Shown piece after piece: positions 24,450 through 32,096 of a DNA stretch of 44,751 nucleotides. The notes beneath the pieces were generated by a model. That model made no database searches. It worked only from the letters and a program-made list of their open reading frames with translations, and had not been told where the DNA came from. Each line of letters opens with the position of its first letter. Within the stretch, counting starts at the first letter, position 1. Made by a program: the position numbers and the translations under genes. This stretch comes from Gulosibacter massiliensis. Lineage in GTDB: Bacteria; Actinomycetota; Actinomycetes; Actinomycetales; Microbacteriaceae. The DNA is taken from assembly GCA_945949175.1 (NCBI GenBank), contig CAMFDU010000009.1, positions 1 to 44,751 on the forward strand. The letters are read 5' to 3'.

Positions 24450-24468
24450 AAGTAAGGCTTACCTTACC
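24450..24468. promoter_or_regulatory. DtxR/IdeR-like iron box between efeU and the cysteine hydrolase gene
   Basis: AAGTAAGGCTTACCTTACC, read on the opposite strand, matches the DtxR/IdeR consensus TTAGGTTAGSCTAACCTAA at about 14 of 19 positions by eye, with an inverted TAAGG/CCTTA core. It lies upstream of efeU and 36 bases before the divergent gene at 24505. Iron repression of efeU is expected; control of the divergent gene is possible. Confidence 0.65.
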
Positions 24469-24492
24469 AAAGTTTTGATGATTTCGGAGCGG

Positions 24493-24498
24493 TACGGT
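24493..24498 (+). promoter_or_regulatory. -10-like hexamer TACGGT, leaderless geometry (cysteine hydrolase)
   Basis: TACGGT ends 6 bases before the ATG at 24505, with no ribosome site between. Confidence 0.45.
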
Positions 24499-24504
24499 AT
24501 TGAC

Positions 24505-25047
24505 ATGTCCAATGCTCTGATTGTGATTGACGTCCAAAACGGTTTCGACGACCCAGCTTTTGGTCCACGCAATAACCCCGCGTGCGAAGACAACGTGCGT
24601 CGACTTCTCGCGCACTGGAGGGAAAGCGAGCAACTTGTTGTTCTTGTTCGGCACGATTCGAAGTACCCCGGTTCGCCGCTCGAGCCGGGCCAACCAGGTA
24701 ATGACCTCAAGCCGGGTATCGACGGACCCCACGACCTCTTCATCACGAAGAACACGAACTCTGCCTTTTACGGCGAACCCGACCTAGACGCATGGCTTAA
24801 GTCTCGCGGGGTAACACGAGTGACAATTTGCGGCATCACGACGGACCACTGCTGTTCAACGACCGCGCGGATGGCCGACAACCTTGGCTATTCGGTCGAC
24901 TTCGTTTTGGATGCAACGCACACTCACGACCGGACTTCTGCTGATGGTGCGACGATCAGTGCGGACGACGTTGCGCGCGTCAATGTCGCCAGCTTGGCCG
25001 GAGAGTTTGCCAAGATCATCACTACCGCTGAGGCGGTCAGTAGATAG
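24505..25047 (+). CDS. Isochorismatase-family cysteine hydrolase
   Basis: This is a small alpha/beta hydrolase of the isochorismatase/nicotinamidase superfamily. The 180-residue product has the triad motifs: Asp in ALIVIDVQNGFDD (near residue 9), Lys in FITKNTNSAFYG, and the nucleophile cysteine in CGITTDHCCSTTARMADNLGY, with the usual cis-peptide ITTD. The substrate is not clear; nicotinamidase, isochorismatase and ureidoacrylate hydrolase all share this fold. I chose the ATG at 24505 over an upstream in-frame start because TACGGT lies 6 bases before it and the protein then begins directly at the first strand. The gene is divergent from efeU across an iron box. Confidence 0.85.
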   Translation: MSNALIVIDVQNGFDDPAFGPRNNPACEDNVRRLLAHWRESEQLVVLVRHDSKYPGSPLEPGQPGNDLKPGIDGPHDLFITKNTNSAFYGEPDLDAWLKSRGVTRVTICGITTDHCCSTTARMADNLGYSVDFVLDATHTHDRTSADGATISADDVARVNVASLAGEFAKIITTAEAVSR

Positions 25048-25077
25048 TATTCCGATTTCCGTGATAGACCTGAGGGT

Positions 25078-25602
25078 GTGACTGAGGAAGCGAAATACTC
25101 CGTGATCGGCCGGCGCGACGGGGTCGAATTCCGCGCCTACGAGGCACACGTGCTCGTCAGCGTGACCGTCCCCGGATCTTTCGAGTCAGCACCGAGTAAC
25201 GGATTTTACCCACTAGTTCGCTATATTTCGGGGGAAAACCGCGGCGGCGAAAAGATTGCCATGACGGCTCCGGTTTTTCATGTCGCGGAATCGGACTCTG
25301 CACACACCATCTCGTTCGTGTTGCCCCGTGACACGTCAGCCGCACCGTCCCCGGCCCGCTCAGACCTGACCACACACCAGATCCCCGCCAACACCGTCGC
25401 CGCAGTGAAGTTTTCTGGTGGCTGGCGCGAGGACCGAGTTAAACGCCGTGAACAAGAATTGCATCGCTCTCTCGCGTCCATGAATGTGCGCGAGACGGGT
25501 GACGTCATGTTCGCCCGCTATGACCCGCCGTGGAAGCCTGGAATCCTTCGCCGCAACGAAGTGCTCATCCCGGTTGACCTCGCCACTATCCCCGAGTTGT
25601 AA
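25078..25602 (+). CDS. SOUL-family heme-binding protein
   Basis: The 174-residue product belongs to the SOUL/HBP family, of which some members bind heme. Family features are the opening YSVIGRRDGVEFRAYEAHVLVSVTV, then FYPLVRYISGENRGGEKIAMTAPV with the conserved KIAMTAPV motif (about 61-68), and a C-terminal GDVMFARYDPPWKPGILRRNEVLIPV. It has no signal peptide, so it is cytoplasmic. The start is a GTG at 25078; a weak TAGACC lies 7 bases upstream. Neighbouring efeU makes a link with iron or heme handling possible, but no direct evidence exists. Confidence 0.88.
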   Translation: MTEEAKYSVIGRRDGVEFRAYEAHVLVSVTVPGSFESAPSNGFYPLVRYISGENRGGEKIAMTAPVFHVAESDSAHTISFVLPRDTSAAPSPARSDLTTHQIPANTVAAVKFSGGWREDRVKRREQELHRSLASMNVRETGDVMFARYDPPWKPGILRRNEVLIPVDLATIPEL

Positions 25603-25636
25603 CCTTCGTCCAGTTTTCTGTCGATGACCGACGGCA

Positions 25637-27091
25637 TTAAGCCTTCGGGGTGGGGAAGAACGGTCTCGAAACGCCTCCCATTTTTTCTAACACTCGCACA
25701 ACCTGGTGACTGTATCCATATTCGTTGTCGTACCACACGTACACAACGGCGTGGTTGCCGCTCGTAATGGTCGCAAGGCCGTCCACGATGCCAGCACGAC
25801 GAGACCCGAGGAAATCGGTCGAGACAACTTCAGCCGATTCGATGTAGTCAATCTGCTGTCGAAGCGATGAGTTAAGTGATGCGTTCCTTAGAAAGGTATT
25901 GAGTTCCTCTTTAGTGACTTCGCGTTCAAGTGTGAGGTTCAAAATCGCCATCGACACATCGGGAGTGGGTACACGAATAGCGTTACCCGTCAATTTTCCC
26001 GCCAGTTCGGGCAGCGCTTTCGCCACCGCGCTTGCTGCACCCGTCTCCGTGATGACCATGTTCAGAACAGCCGAGCGACCGCGGCGATCTCCGTTATGAA
26101 AGTTGTCAATCAGGTTTTGGTCGTTCGTGAATGAATGCACCGTCTCAACATGCCCGTAGGACATGCCGTATTCATCGTTGATGACCTTCAAAACGGGTGT
26201 GATGGCGTTTGTCGTGCATGACGCGGCGGTGATGATTCGGTCATCATCAAGGATGGTGTTGTCGTTGATTCCATAGACCACGTTCTTGAGTGTGCCTTTT
26301 CCGGGCGCCGTCAACAGTACGCGTCCGACACCCTTCGATTTCAAGTGTTGGCTCAGACCCTCTTCATCACGCCACCGTCCGGTGTTGTCGACAATCACGC
26401 AATTGTTGATGCCATATGCCGGGTAATCAACATCGGATGGCTCGTTCGCATAAATCACCTGAATCGAGGTGCCATTGGCGATAATTCGATTGTTCGCCTC
26501 GTCTACCGTGATGGATCCATTGAATGGCCCATGGACCGAATCTCGTCGAAGGAGGCTCGCGCGCTTGACGAGGTCTTTAGTCCCACCATGACGAACGACG
26601 ATGGCCCTCAGTTGCAATCCACCGACGTCCGCTGAACGGGACAGCAAAATCCTCGCAATCAAGCGTCCGATGCGCCCAAATCCATAGAGCACAACGTCGC
26701 GACCCGTTCGAGTATTGAGGTCCCGACCATTGGCGATACCCGCTAATTCGCGTGCAACAAAATCGTCAATCGGGGGCTTTCCTGCTGCCGCGAACTCGGC
26801 ACTGAGCCGCGCAACATCGATGGACGCAGCGCCCGGGTTGATCGCAGCGACAGCCCGGACGAGTTGGGATGTGAAATCGATACTCAGTTCTTGGCCGTCG
26901 ACGTGCCGAGCAAAGCGGTGGATGCGCACAATGTCAATCGGCGACAGGTTTAGCAAGCTGCGTCCATGGACGGACAGGACAATCCCGTTCTCGCGATACA
27001 AGCGACCGATAAAAGGAACAAGTTCCTCAGCAACGGCAATCTTGCCCGACCATTCGGCGGCTGGCTGATCTTCGGGGTGGACGTTCGACAC
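25637..27091 (-). CDS. gapB: Glyceraldehyde-3-phosphate dehydrogenase, long N-terminal form (GapB-like)
   Basis: GAPDH interconverts glyceraldehyde 3-phosphate and 1,3-bisphosphoglycerate. At 484 residues the protein is about 150 longer than the common form (about 335). An N-terminal helical extension (about 1-130) precedes the NAD-binding start DVVLYGFGRIGRLIA. The catalytic cysteine lies in AASCTTNAITP (near 292), and YVWYDNEYGYSHQVV closes the fold. Corynebacterium glutamicum GapB (about 480 residues) has this build and works mainly in gluconeogenesis, so the same role is inferred. The start is a GTG at 27091 with AGGAAGG upstream. Confidence 0.93.
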   Translation of the reverse strand: MSNVHPEDQPAAEWSGKIAVAEELVPFIGRLYRENGIVLSVHGRSLLNLSPIDIVRIHRFARHVDGQELSIDFTSQLVRAVAAINPGAASIDVARLSAEFAAAGKPPIDDFVARELAGIANGRDLNTRTGRDVVLYGFGRIGRLIARILLSRSADVGGLQLRAIVVRHGGTKDLVKRASLLRRDSVHGPFNGSITVDEANNRIIANGTSIQVIYANEPSDVDYPAYGINNCVIVDNTGRWRDEEGLSQHLKSKGVGRVLLTAPGKGTLKNVVYGINDNTILDDDRIITAASCTTNAITPVLKVINDEYGMSYGHVETVHSFTNDQNLIDNFHNGDRRGRSAVLNMVITETGAASAVAKALPELAGKLTGNAIRVPTPDVSMAILNLTLEREVTKEELNTFLRNASLNSSLRQQIDYIESAEVVSTDFLGSRRAGIVDGLATITSGNHAVVYVWYDNEYGYSHQVVRVLEKMGGVSRPFFPTPKA

Positions 27092-27193
27092 TCAAACACC
27101 TTCCTGCGTGCTATTATGTAATCACTGTACCCAGTCAAAAATCAGACGTTCACGGTGCACTCCAACACTGAAGTCGCACGCACCCTCTGCGCA

Positions 27194-27199
27194 TAAAGT
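27194..27199 (+). promoter_or_regulatory. -10-like hexamer TAAAGT, leaderless geometry (DUF305 gene)
   Basis: TAAAGT ends 7 bases before the ATG at 27207. A weak GGAAG also lies between, so a short leader is not ruled out. Confidence 0.4.
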
Positions 27200-27206
27200 G
27201 GAAGCC

Positions 27207-27809
27207 ATGAACAAAAATATTGCGCCGATGGCCCTGTCCGCTGTTCTTGCACTCAGCCTCGGAGGTTGCTCGAGTGACCTGTTCGGTTTTCTCAATCAGG
27301 GCGACGAGACGCAAGCACAACACTCAACGTCGACGCCCGCTCCGACTTTCGCGCAACCTCTCGACGCGAACGACGTCATGTTCGCGCAAATGATGATTCC
27401 GCATCACTCCCAGGCGGTCGAACTCGCCGCGTTAGCCGAGGCAAAAACTACGACTCCCGCCATTCTCGACCTTGCCTCCCGCATTGATGGAGCCCAACAT
27501 ACCGAGATTCACACGATGGAGGACTGGCTCGCAGCGGCCGGATCCCCTACTGACGGTCACGGCACTCATGGAATGTCGATGCCTGGTCTCGTCAGCGACG
27601 CCGACATGGCTGCGCTCGAACAGGCAACGGGTACCGAGTTCGACACGCTGTTCCTCTCGCACATGATTGCACATCACGAAGGCGCCATCGCCATGGCCAA
27701 CGACGTGTTGGCGACAACGGTGAATGACGATGTTAGGGCCTTGGCCACTGCAATTGTTGCGGCACAAACTGCCGAAATCGACGAAATGTCCGCGCTGCTC
27801 GGTCCGTAA
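27207..27809 (+). CDS. DUF305 (ferritin-like) lipoprotein
   Basis: The 200-residue product is a secreted lipoprotein: a signal peptide ends in the lipobox LGGC (about residues 15-18), followed by a low-complexity linker and a DUF305 domain. DUF305 carries two copies of a metal-type motif, seen here as FAQMMIPHHSQAVELA and FLSHMIAHHEGAIAMA, each with an M-x2-H-H core. Such proteins are linked to copper or other metal handling in some bacteria, but no function is established. I chose the ATG at 27207 because it gives a perfect signal peptide. The gene is divergent from gapB. Confidence 0.88.
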   Translation: MNKNIAPMALSAVLALSLGGCSSDLFGFLNQGDETQAQHSTSTPAPTFAQPLDANDVMFAQMMIPHHSQAVELAALAEAKTTTPAILDLASRIDGAQHTEIHTMEDWLAAAGSPTDGHGTHGMSMPGLVSDADMAALEQATGTEFDTLFLSHMIAHHEGAIAMANDVLATTVNDDVRALATAIVAAQTAEIDEMSALLGP

Positions 27810-27821
27810 CCGTTCTGCAGG

Positions 27822-27827
27822 TACACT
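27822..27827 (+). promoter_or_regulatory. -10-like hexamer TACACT upstream of the DEAD-box gene
   Basis: TACACT lies about 140-170 bases before the helicase start, depending on the start chosen. It has the same core (TACACTGGAA) as the pknL promoter region. If used, the helicase mRNA has a long 5' leader. Confidence 0.35.
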
Positions 27828-27963
27828 GGAAGAACTGCACTCGAGATTTTTCGATGTGTGCGTCGAATAACGCATCCCTCACCGCCCGGCGGTTGACATC
27901 TTTTCTTCGGCGAACGACTGTGCCGCTCGGCACGCTCGCCCACTCGACTGACCGCGCACGATT

Positions 27964-29388
27964 GTGCCCGATTGGTCACCATTTGAAACTGGTATCACTG
28001 TGACTACTCACACCTTCAGCACGCTAGGCGTGCCCGCCCCTCTCGTCGCGGTCCTCGCGAAAGACGGTAAAGAAACACCCTTCCCCATCCAAGTTGACAC
28101 TCTGCCCGACACGCTCGCTGGTCGAGATGTTCTCGGCCGCGGTAAGACAGGCTCGGGAAAGACGCTCGCCTTCGCCATCCCCATGGTTGCTCGCCTCGGA
28201 ACCGAACTCGCTGGCGGAAAGCGCCGCGCGGGGTACCCGCTTGGGCTGATTCTCGCGCCAACACGTGAACTCGCGACGCAAATTGCGGTCGCCCTTCAGC
28301 CGCTCGCTGACGCGTACGGATTACGTTCGATGACGATCTTTGGCGGAATCTCGCAGAACCGTCAGGTCGCGACACTCAAGGAGGGCGTCGATATAGTCGT
28401 TGCAACTCCAGGCCGACTCGAAGACCTCATGAAACAGGGTTTCGTTCACCTGAGTGCTGTCGAAGTGACTGTCCTCGACGAGGCCGACCACATGGCCGAC
28501 CTCGGATTCCTGCCGATCGTGACTCGCATCTTGTCGGCGACGCCGGCCGGCGGGCAGCGCATGCTCTTTAGCGCCACGCTCGACAACGGTGTTGACAAGC
28601 TCGTCAACAAATTCCTACAGAACGAGGTTTTGCACTCGGTCGACGAAGCGAATTCTCACGTTGCCGCAATGACTCACCACGTCTTCGAAGTAGACGACGT
28701 TGATCGCAAAAATGCACTCATCAAGGCTCTTGCGTCGGGAACCGGTCGCCGCGTATTGTTCATGCGCACCAAGCACCACGCAAAGAAACTTGCGAAAGTT
28801 CTGATCGAATCCGGAATCCCCAGCGTCGACCTTCACGGAAACCTTTCGCAGCCGCAACGCGACCGTAACCTTGAGGCATTCAGCTCGGGTCGCGTCAAAG
28901 TTCTTGTTGCAACGGACGTCGCGGCGCGCGGTGTACACGTCGACGACATCGAACTCGTGATCCATGTTGACCCTCCTATGGAACACAAAGCGTACCTTCA
29001 CCGTTCGGGCCGAACTGCCCGGGCAGGTTCTGAAGGTGACGTCGTGACGATTTGTCTGCCGACCCAGAAGAAAGACCTAGCCGCTCTACTTCGCAAGGCG
29101 TCAATCACTGTAACGCCTCAGGCCGTCACTGCTGATTCGCCGGCGGTCGTCAAACTGATCGGCGAGGTCGCTGCTTACGTGAAGCCGGCACCCCGTGAGG
29201 TTCAGCAACAGGGTGGTCGTGGAAAATCCACTGGCGCTATTGCTCAGCGCACGCGTTCACAACGCGACCGCTCTGGACGTCCTGCAAAAACAAGCAAGAT
29301 TGGGGAACGTCCCGGCCAATCCGCGAACAACTTCCGCGGAAGCCGCAACACGCAACCCACCCGCTCGATTCGCCCGCAAGGGCGCTAA
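27964..29388 (+). CDS. DEAD-box ATP-dependent RNA helicase
   Basis: DEAD-box helicases remodel RNA in ribosome assembly, mRNA decay and cold adaptation. The product (up to 474 residues) has every core motif: Q-motif region PFPIQ, GKTGSGKT, PTRELA, TPGR, DEAD (VLDEADHMADLGF), SAT, ATDVAARGV and HRSGRTARAG. A basic, Gln/Arg/Ser-rich tail of about 80 residues follows and probably binds RNA. The start is uncertain: a GTG at 27964 is given, but a GTG at 28000 would begin closer to the conserved FSTLGVPAPLV. Neither has a clear ribosome site. A long leader is possible (see 27822). Confidence 0.93.
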   Translation: MPDWSPFETGITVTTHTFSTLGVPAPLVAVLAKDGKETPFPIQVDTLPDTLAGRDVLGRGKTGSGKTLAFAIPMVARLGTELAGGKRRAGYPLGLILAPTRELATQIAVALQPLADAYGLRSMTIFGGISQNRQVATLKEGVDIVVATPGRLEDLMKQGFVHLSAVEVTVLDEADHMADLGFLPIVTRILSATPAGGQRMLFSATLDNGVDKLVNKFLQNEVLHSVDEANSHVAAMTHHVFEVDDVDRKNALIKALASGTGRRVLFMRTKHHAKKLAKVLIESGIPSVDLHGNLSQPQRDRNLEAFSSGRVKVLVATDVAARGVHVDDIELVIHVDPPMEHKAYLHRSGRTARAGSEGDVVTICLPTQKKDLAALLRKASITVTPQAVTADSPAVVKLIGEVAAYVKPAPREVQQQGGRGKSTGAIAQRTRSQRDRSGRPAKTSKIGERPGQSANNFRGSRNTQPTRSIRPQGR

Positions 29389-29436
29389 CAGTTTGTGCGT
29401 CAGGCAAAGCTCACCGCGTTCGGGTTCACATCGCCC

Positions 29437-29442
29437 TACGAT
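29437..29442 (+). promoter_or_regulatory. -10-like hexamer TACGAT, leaderless geometry (DUF2200 gene)
   Basis: TACGAT ends 6 bases before the ATG at 29449, and no Shine-Dalgarno is present. Confidence 0.45.
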
Positions 29443-29448
29443 TTTCAT

Positions 29449-29793
29449 ATGGACAAATTCAAGTCGATGAGCGTGGGCAAGGTTTACCCGCTATACGTGA
29501 GGAAGGTCGAGAGAAAAGGCCAATCCCGCACGGATCTCGATACCGTCATCCGATGGTTAACGGGGTACACACAAATGGAACTAGACGCGATGGTCGTTGC
29601 CGGAGTGACCTTCGAGGAATTCTTTGCCGGCGCGACACTCAATCCCAATGCCAATTTGATCACGGGCGTCATTTGTGGGGTTCGGGTTGAAGAAATCGGG
29701 GACCCCCTCATACGGAAAGTTCGATACCTCGACAAACTCGTGGACGAGCTGGCGCGCGGAAAATCATTAGAGAAAATCTTCCGTTCTGGATAG
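29449..29793 (+). CDS. DUF2200 family protein
   Basis: This is a small cytoplasmic protein of unknown function. The 114-residue product fits the family length and shows VGKVYPLYVRKVERKGQ, VIRWLTGYTQMELDAM, a central FEEFFAGATLNPNANLITGVICGVRVEEI and RYLDKLVDELARGKSLEKI. I chose the ATG at 29449 over a GTG at 29395 because it matches where family members begin and has a -10-like hexamer 6 bases upstream. It follows the helicase gene after 60 bases and converges with the next gene. No role is suggested by context. Confidence 0.85.
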   Translation: MDKFKSMSVGKVYPLYVRKVERKGQSRTDLDTVIRWLTGYTQMELDAMVVAGVTFEEFFAGATLNPNANLITGVICGVRVEEIGDPLIRKVRYLDKLVDELARGKSLEKIFRSG

Positions 29794-29823
29794 ATCAGGT
29801 TGCGAAACGACCACGTGCAGACT

Positions 29824-30366
29824 TTAGCCAGTGGCACCTTTGGGTGGGTTGAGCAGTAGGTCCATACGCTCGGCTAGGTAGTCCTTGAGCAATACGGCTT
29901 CGGCATCAAGTGCGCCCCTCCGCCAACGGACGACGACGTTGCTCCCCCGCACGAACAATGCGCCGTTCGGAATGGAGAGTAAGTCATCATCGACATCGAT
30001 CCGTGACGTTCCGAAATTGACGACAGTGCCGGGCGAATATCCCGCCCGAAACGCGGCGTACGCGAGCTCGCGGCGTTCAGCTTTGTAGGCCGAATTGTGA
30101 CTTGTATGGGGCTCATTCGCCGCACGAACGGTCTCACCCTTCCGGAAAAGGCATCCGTCCGCATCCATAAGGAAAATGCCTAAGTTCCAAACCTCTCCCA
30201 CTCGTTTTAGACGACCACGGCGTGGGATTCCGAGAACCGCACTCGGCACGATCAACTCGGCAAGCTGTTCTGACTGTGGCGCGAGTGTGACTAGCCGCGT
30301 GCGGGCCCAACTGAGCAAGGCCCGAGCCTCGTCGAGCGCGTCCCGTGCGTCGTCCTCCTTGCTCAC
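29824..30366 (-). CDS. Hypothetical protein (180 residues)
   Basis: I do not recognise this protein. It starts with an acidic, helical segment (about 1-45) rich in Ala, Leu and Arg, continues with a beta-type region containing GIPRRGRLKRVGEVWNLGIFLMD (about 46-68) and GCLFRKGETVRAANEP. It ends with a strand-rich part and a short helix near the C-terminus. No signal peptide, membrane segment or catalytic motif is visible, so it is probably cytoplasmic. The GTG at 30366 has TAGACT 6 bases upstream and no ribosome site. Codon use and length look like a real gene. Confidence 0.75.
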   Translation of the reverse strand: MSKEDDARDALDEARALLSWARTRLVTLAPQSEQLAELIVPSAVLGIPRRGRLKRVGEVWNLGIFLMDADGCLFRKGETVRAANEPHTSHNSAYKAERRELAYAAFRAGYSPGTVVNFGTSRIDVDDDLLSIPNGALFVRGSNVVVRWRRGALDAEAVLLKDYLAERMDLLLNPPKGATG

Positions 30367-30372
30367 AGGTTG

Positions 30373-30378
30373 AGTCTA
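30373..30378 (-). promoter_or_regulatory. -10-like hexamer TAGACT, leaderless geometry (hypothetical gene)
   Basis: Read on the minus strand, TAGACT ends 6 bases before the GTG at 30366. A TTGCGA (30394-30399), 15 bases further up, is a possible but poorly spaced -35. Confidence 0.5.
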
Positions 30379-30532
30379 AGTGGCGCGAAAGAATCGCAAA
30401 TCGCGCCAGCCATCCGCTTAGGAAAATTGGGCGCAACAGTCGGGCTGCCCCCCTCCGCTCGAAATCGCAACGCTCACGCGTCGGTCACGCAATTTTTCGA
30501 ACCGGCGGGGGCCCGCATGTCGGACGGGAAGA

Positions 30533-30567
30533 TGAATAAAGACTGACCATCGGTCAGTCTTTATTCA
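30533..30567. terminator. Perfect 16-base inverted repeat after tRNA-Pro
   Basis: TGAATAAAGACTGACC (30533-30548) and its exact complement GGTCAGTCTTTATTCA (30552-30567) enclose a 3-base loop. It begins 3 bases past the tRNA 3' end, so it should terminate the tRNA transcript. The A/T-rich stem ends give a partial T-tail in both directions, so it may act bidirectionally. Confidence 0.75.
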
Positions 30568-30570
30568 CGG

Positions 30571-30644
<74 letters not shown>

Positions 30645-30692
30645 CTGCCTCACGGCATCCTGTTCAGCCTATCAAAATTATGGCCACCGAAA

Positions 30693-32060
30693 TCAGGCCG
30701 AGGTGCCCAACAATTCCTTGACGGCGTGCTCAAAAACCAGGTGATGCGCCGCGACGTCTTCCACTGTCGTGGTCGGACACATGAGCGCCATGTTGTGAAA
30801 CGGCGTCAACATGATCCCGCGGTTGGCGAGGTAGAGGTGCAAGAAGTCCTCGAGTTCCCCGTCCGCGGCCGCGTTCGATTCACCGCCGTTTCGGGGTTCG
30901 GGGCTGACGAACCGGTATTCGCACCGTGCACCCAACTGGGCGATCGACCATGGCAGGTCATATCGATCGAAAAGGACGTTCATTCCTTCGGTGAAGAGCG
31001 TGCACATTGCAATCATGTGCTCGAACGCCGATTCGGTGAGAACGTGTTCCAGCGTGGCCCTCATAGCCGCAACCGACAAGGGGTTGCCCGCAAGGGTTCC
31101 GCCGACGCCACCCATGTCAACTAGGTCGAGGTCGTCGCGCGCGAGGGCCTGAGCTGCAAAATCGGCCGAGAGTCCGTATGCGCCGGTGGGGATCCCTCCC
31201 CCGATTGATTTCCCAATGACCACGATGTCGGGCTCAAGGTTCCACGCGCGGGTTGCCCCGCCGTAGCCCGCACTGAAGGTGTGCGTCTCGTCGATGATGA
31301 GCAAAGCGCCGTACTTGCGCGTGAGCGCACGCACCCCCTCGTGATACCCCTCCTCGGGAAGGACGATTCCGATGTTCGTCAGAGCCGGTTCGATGAGAAC
31401 CGCAGCAACGTCGCCGTGAGCAAGTTCGTGCTCTAACGCCTCGAGGTCGTTGAATTCTGCGACGCGACTCGTCTCGAGAACATCGACCGGCTCCCCGACG
31501 TTTCCTGGGCGACTCATAGAGTCACCGCTTGGCCCGACCACAATCAAGGACTCGTCCACCGAGCCGTGGTAACAGTAGGAATGAAAGAGGATTTTGGAGC
31601 GACCCGTGAGCGCGCGAACCAGACGAATGACCCAGCGGTTTGCGTCCGTTGCGGTCAGGGCAAAACTCCAACGATCCATCCCGAAACGTCGAGTTAATTC
31701 TGCCCCCACCCACTCGGCGTCTTCCGTCGGCAACATTGTAGTTAAACCGCCCTGTTCCGAAACATGTCGAACAATTGCCGCGGCCACCTCAGGTGCAGAG
31801 TGACCTGCCATCGCTCCCGTGTCTCCGAGAGCGAAATCGATGTACTCGTTGCCGTCGATGTCGCGAATCTGATTACCCCGCGCTGATTGAAAATAGACGG
31901 GAAACGACCCGGCCTTCTTGTTCATCCACGTCATCGGCACTCGGCCAAAAAGATGTTCCGCCGAGGCATAAGCTGCCTTGGATTTCGGGTGCGTCCTTTC
32001 GAATTCGTCACGCTCGCGAGTGAAAAGTTCCTCTAGGCGATTGCGGTCGATTTCGGCCAT
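30693..32060 (-). CDS. Class III (PLP-dependent) aminotransferase
   Basis: This is a fold-type I PLP enzyme of class III, resembling glutamate-1-semialdehyde aminomutase and beta-amino acid transaminases. The 455-residue product has the cofactor lysine in PDIVVIGKSIGGGIPTGAYG (near 282), an aspartate in LLIIDETHTFSAGYGG, and a SYCYHGSVDESLIV segment. GDTGAMAGHSAPEVAAAI is similar to the HemL-type N-terminal region. True HemL is usually slightly shorter and sits in a heme operon, which is absent, so the substrate stays open. AAGGAAG precedes the ATG at 32060, and a -10-like TAGTCT lies at 32094-32099. Confidence 0.85.
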   Translation of the reverse strand: MAEIDRNRLEELFTRERDEFERTHPKSKAAYASAEHLFGRVPMTWMNKKAGSFPVYFQSARGNQIRDIDGNEYIDFALGDTGAMAGHSAPEVAAAIVRHVSEQGGLTTMLPTEDAEWVGAELTRRFGMDRWSFALTATDANRWVIRLVRALTGRSKILFHSYCYHGSVDESLIVVGPSGDSMSRPGNVGEPVDVLETSRVAEFNDLEALEHELAHGDVAAVLIEPALTNIGIVLPEEGYHEGVRALTRKYGALLIIDETHTFSAGYGGATRAWNLEPDIVVIGKSIGGGIPTGAYGLSADFAAQALARDDLDLVDMGGVGGTLAGNPLSVAAMRATLEHVLTESAFEHMIAMCTLFTEGMNVLFDRYDLPWSIAQLGARCEYRFVSPEPRNGGESNAAADGELEDFLHLYLANRGIMLTPFHNMALMCPTTTVEDVAAHHLVFEHAVKELLGTSA

Positions 32061-32096
32061 CTGTGCACTTCCTTGTGAATCGTGAATGACCCCAGA

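Noticed and set aside
25065-25070. TAGACC as a leaderless promoter of the SOUL gene
   Set aside because: The last base does not match the hexamer pattern, so I left it out of the promoter list, though its spacing (7 bases) fits.
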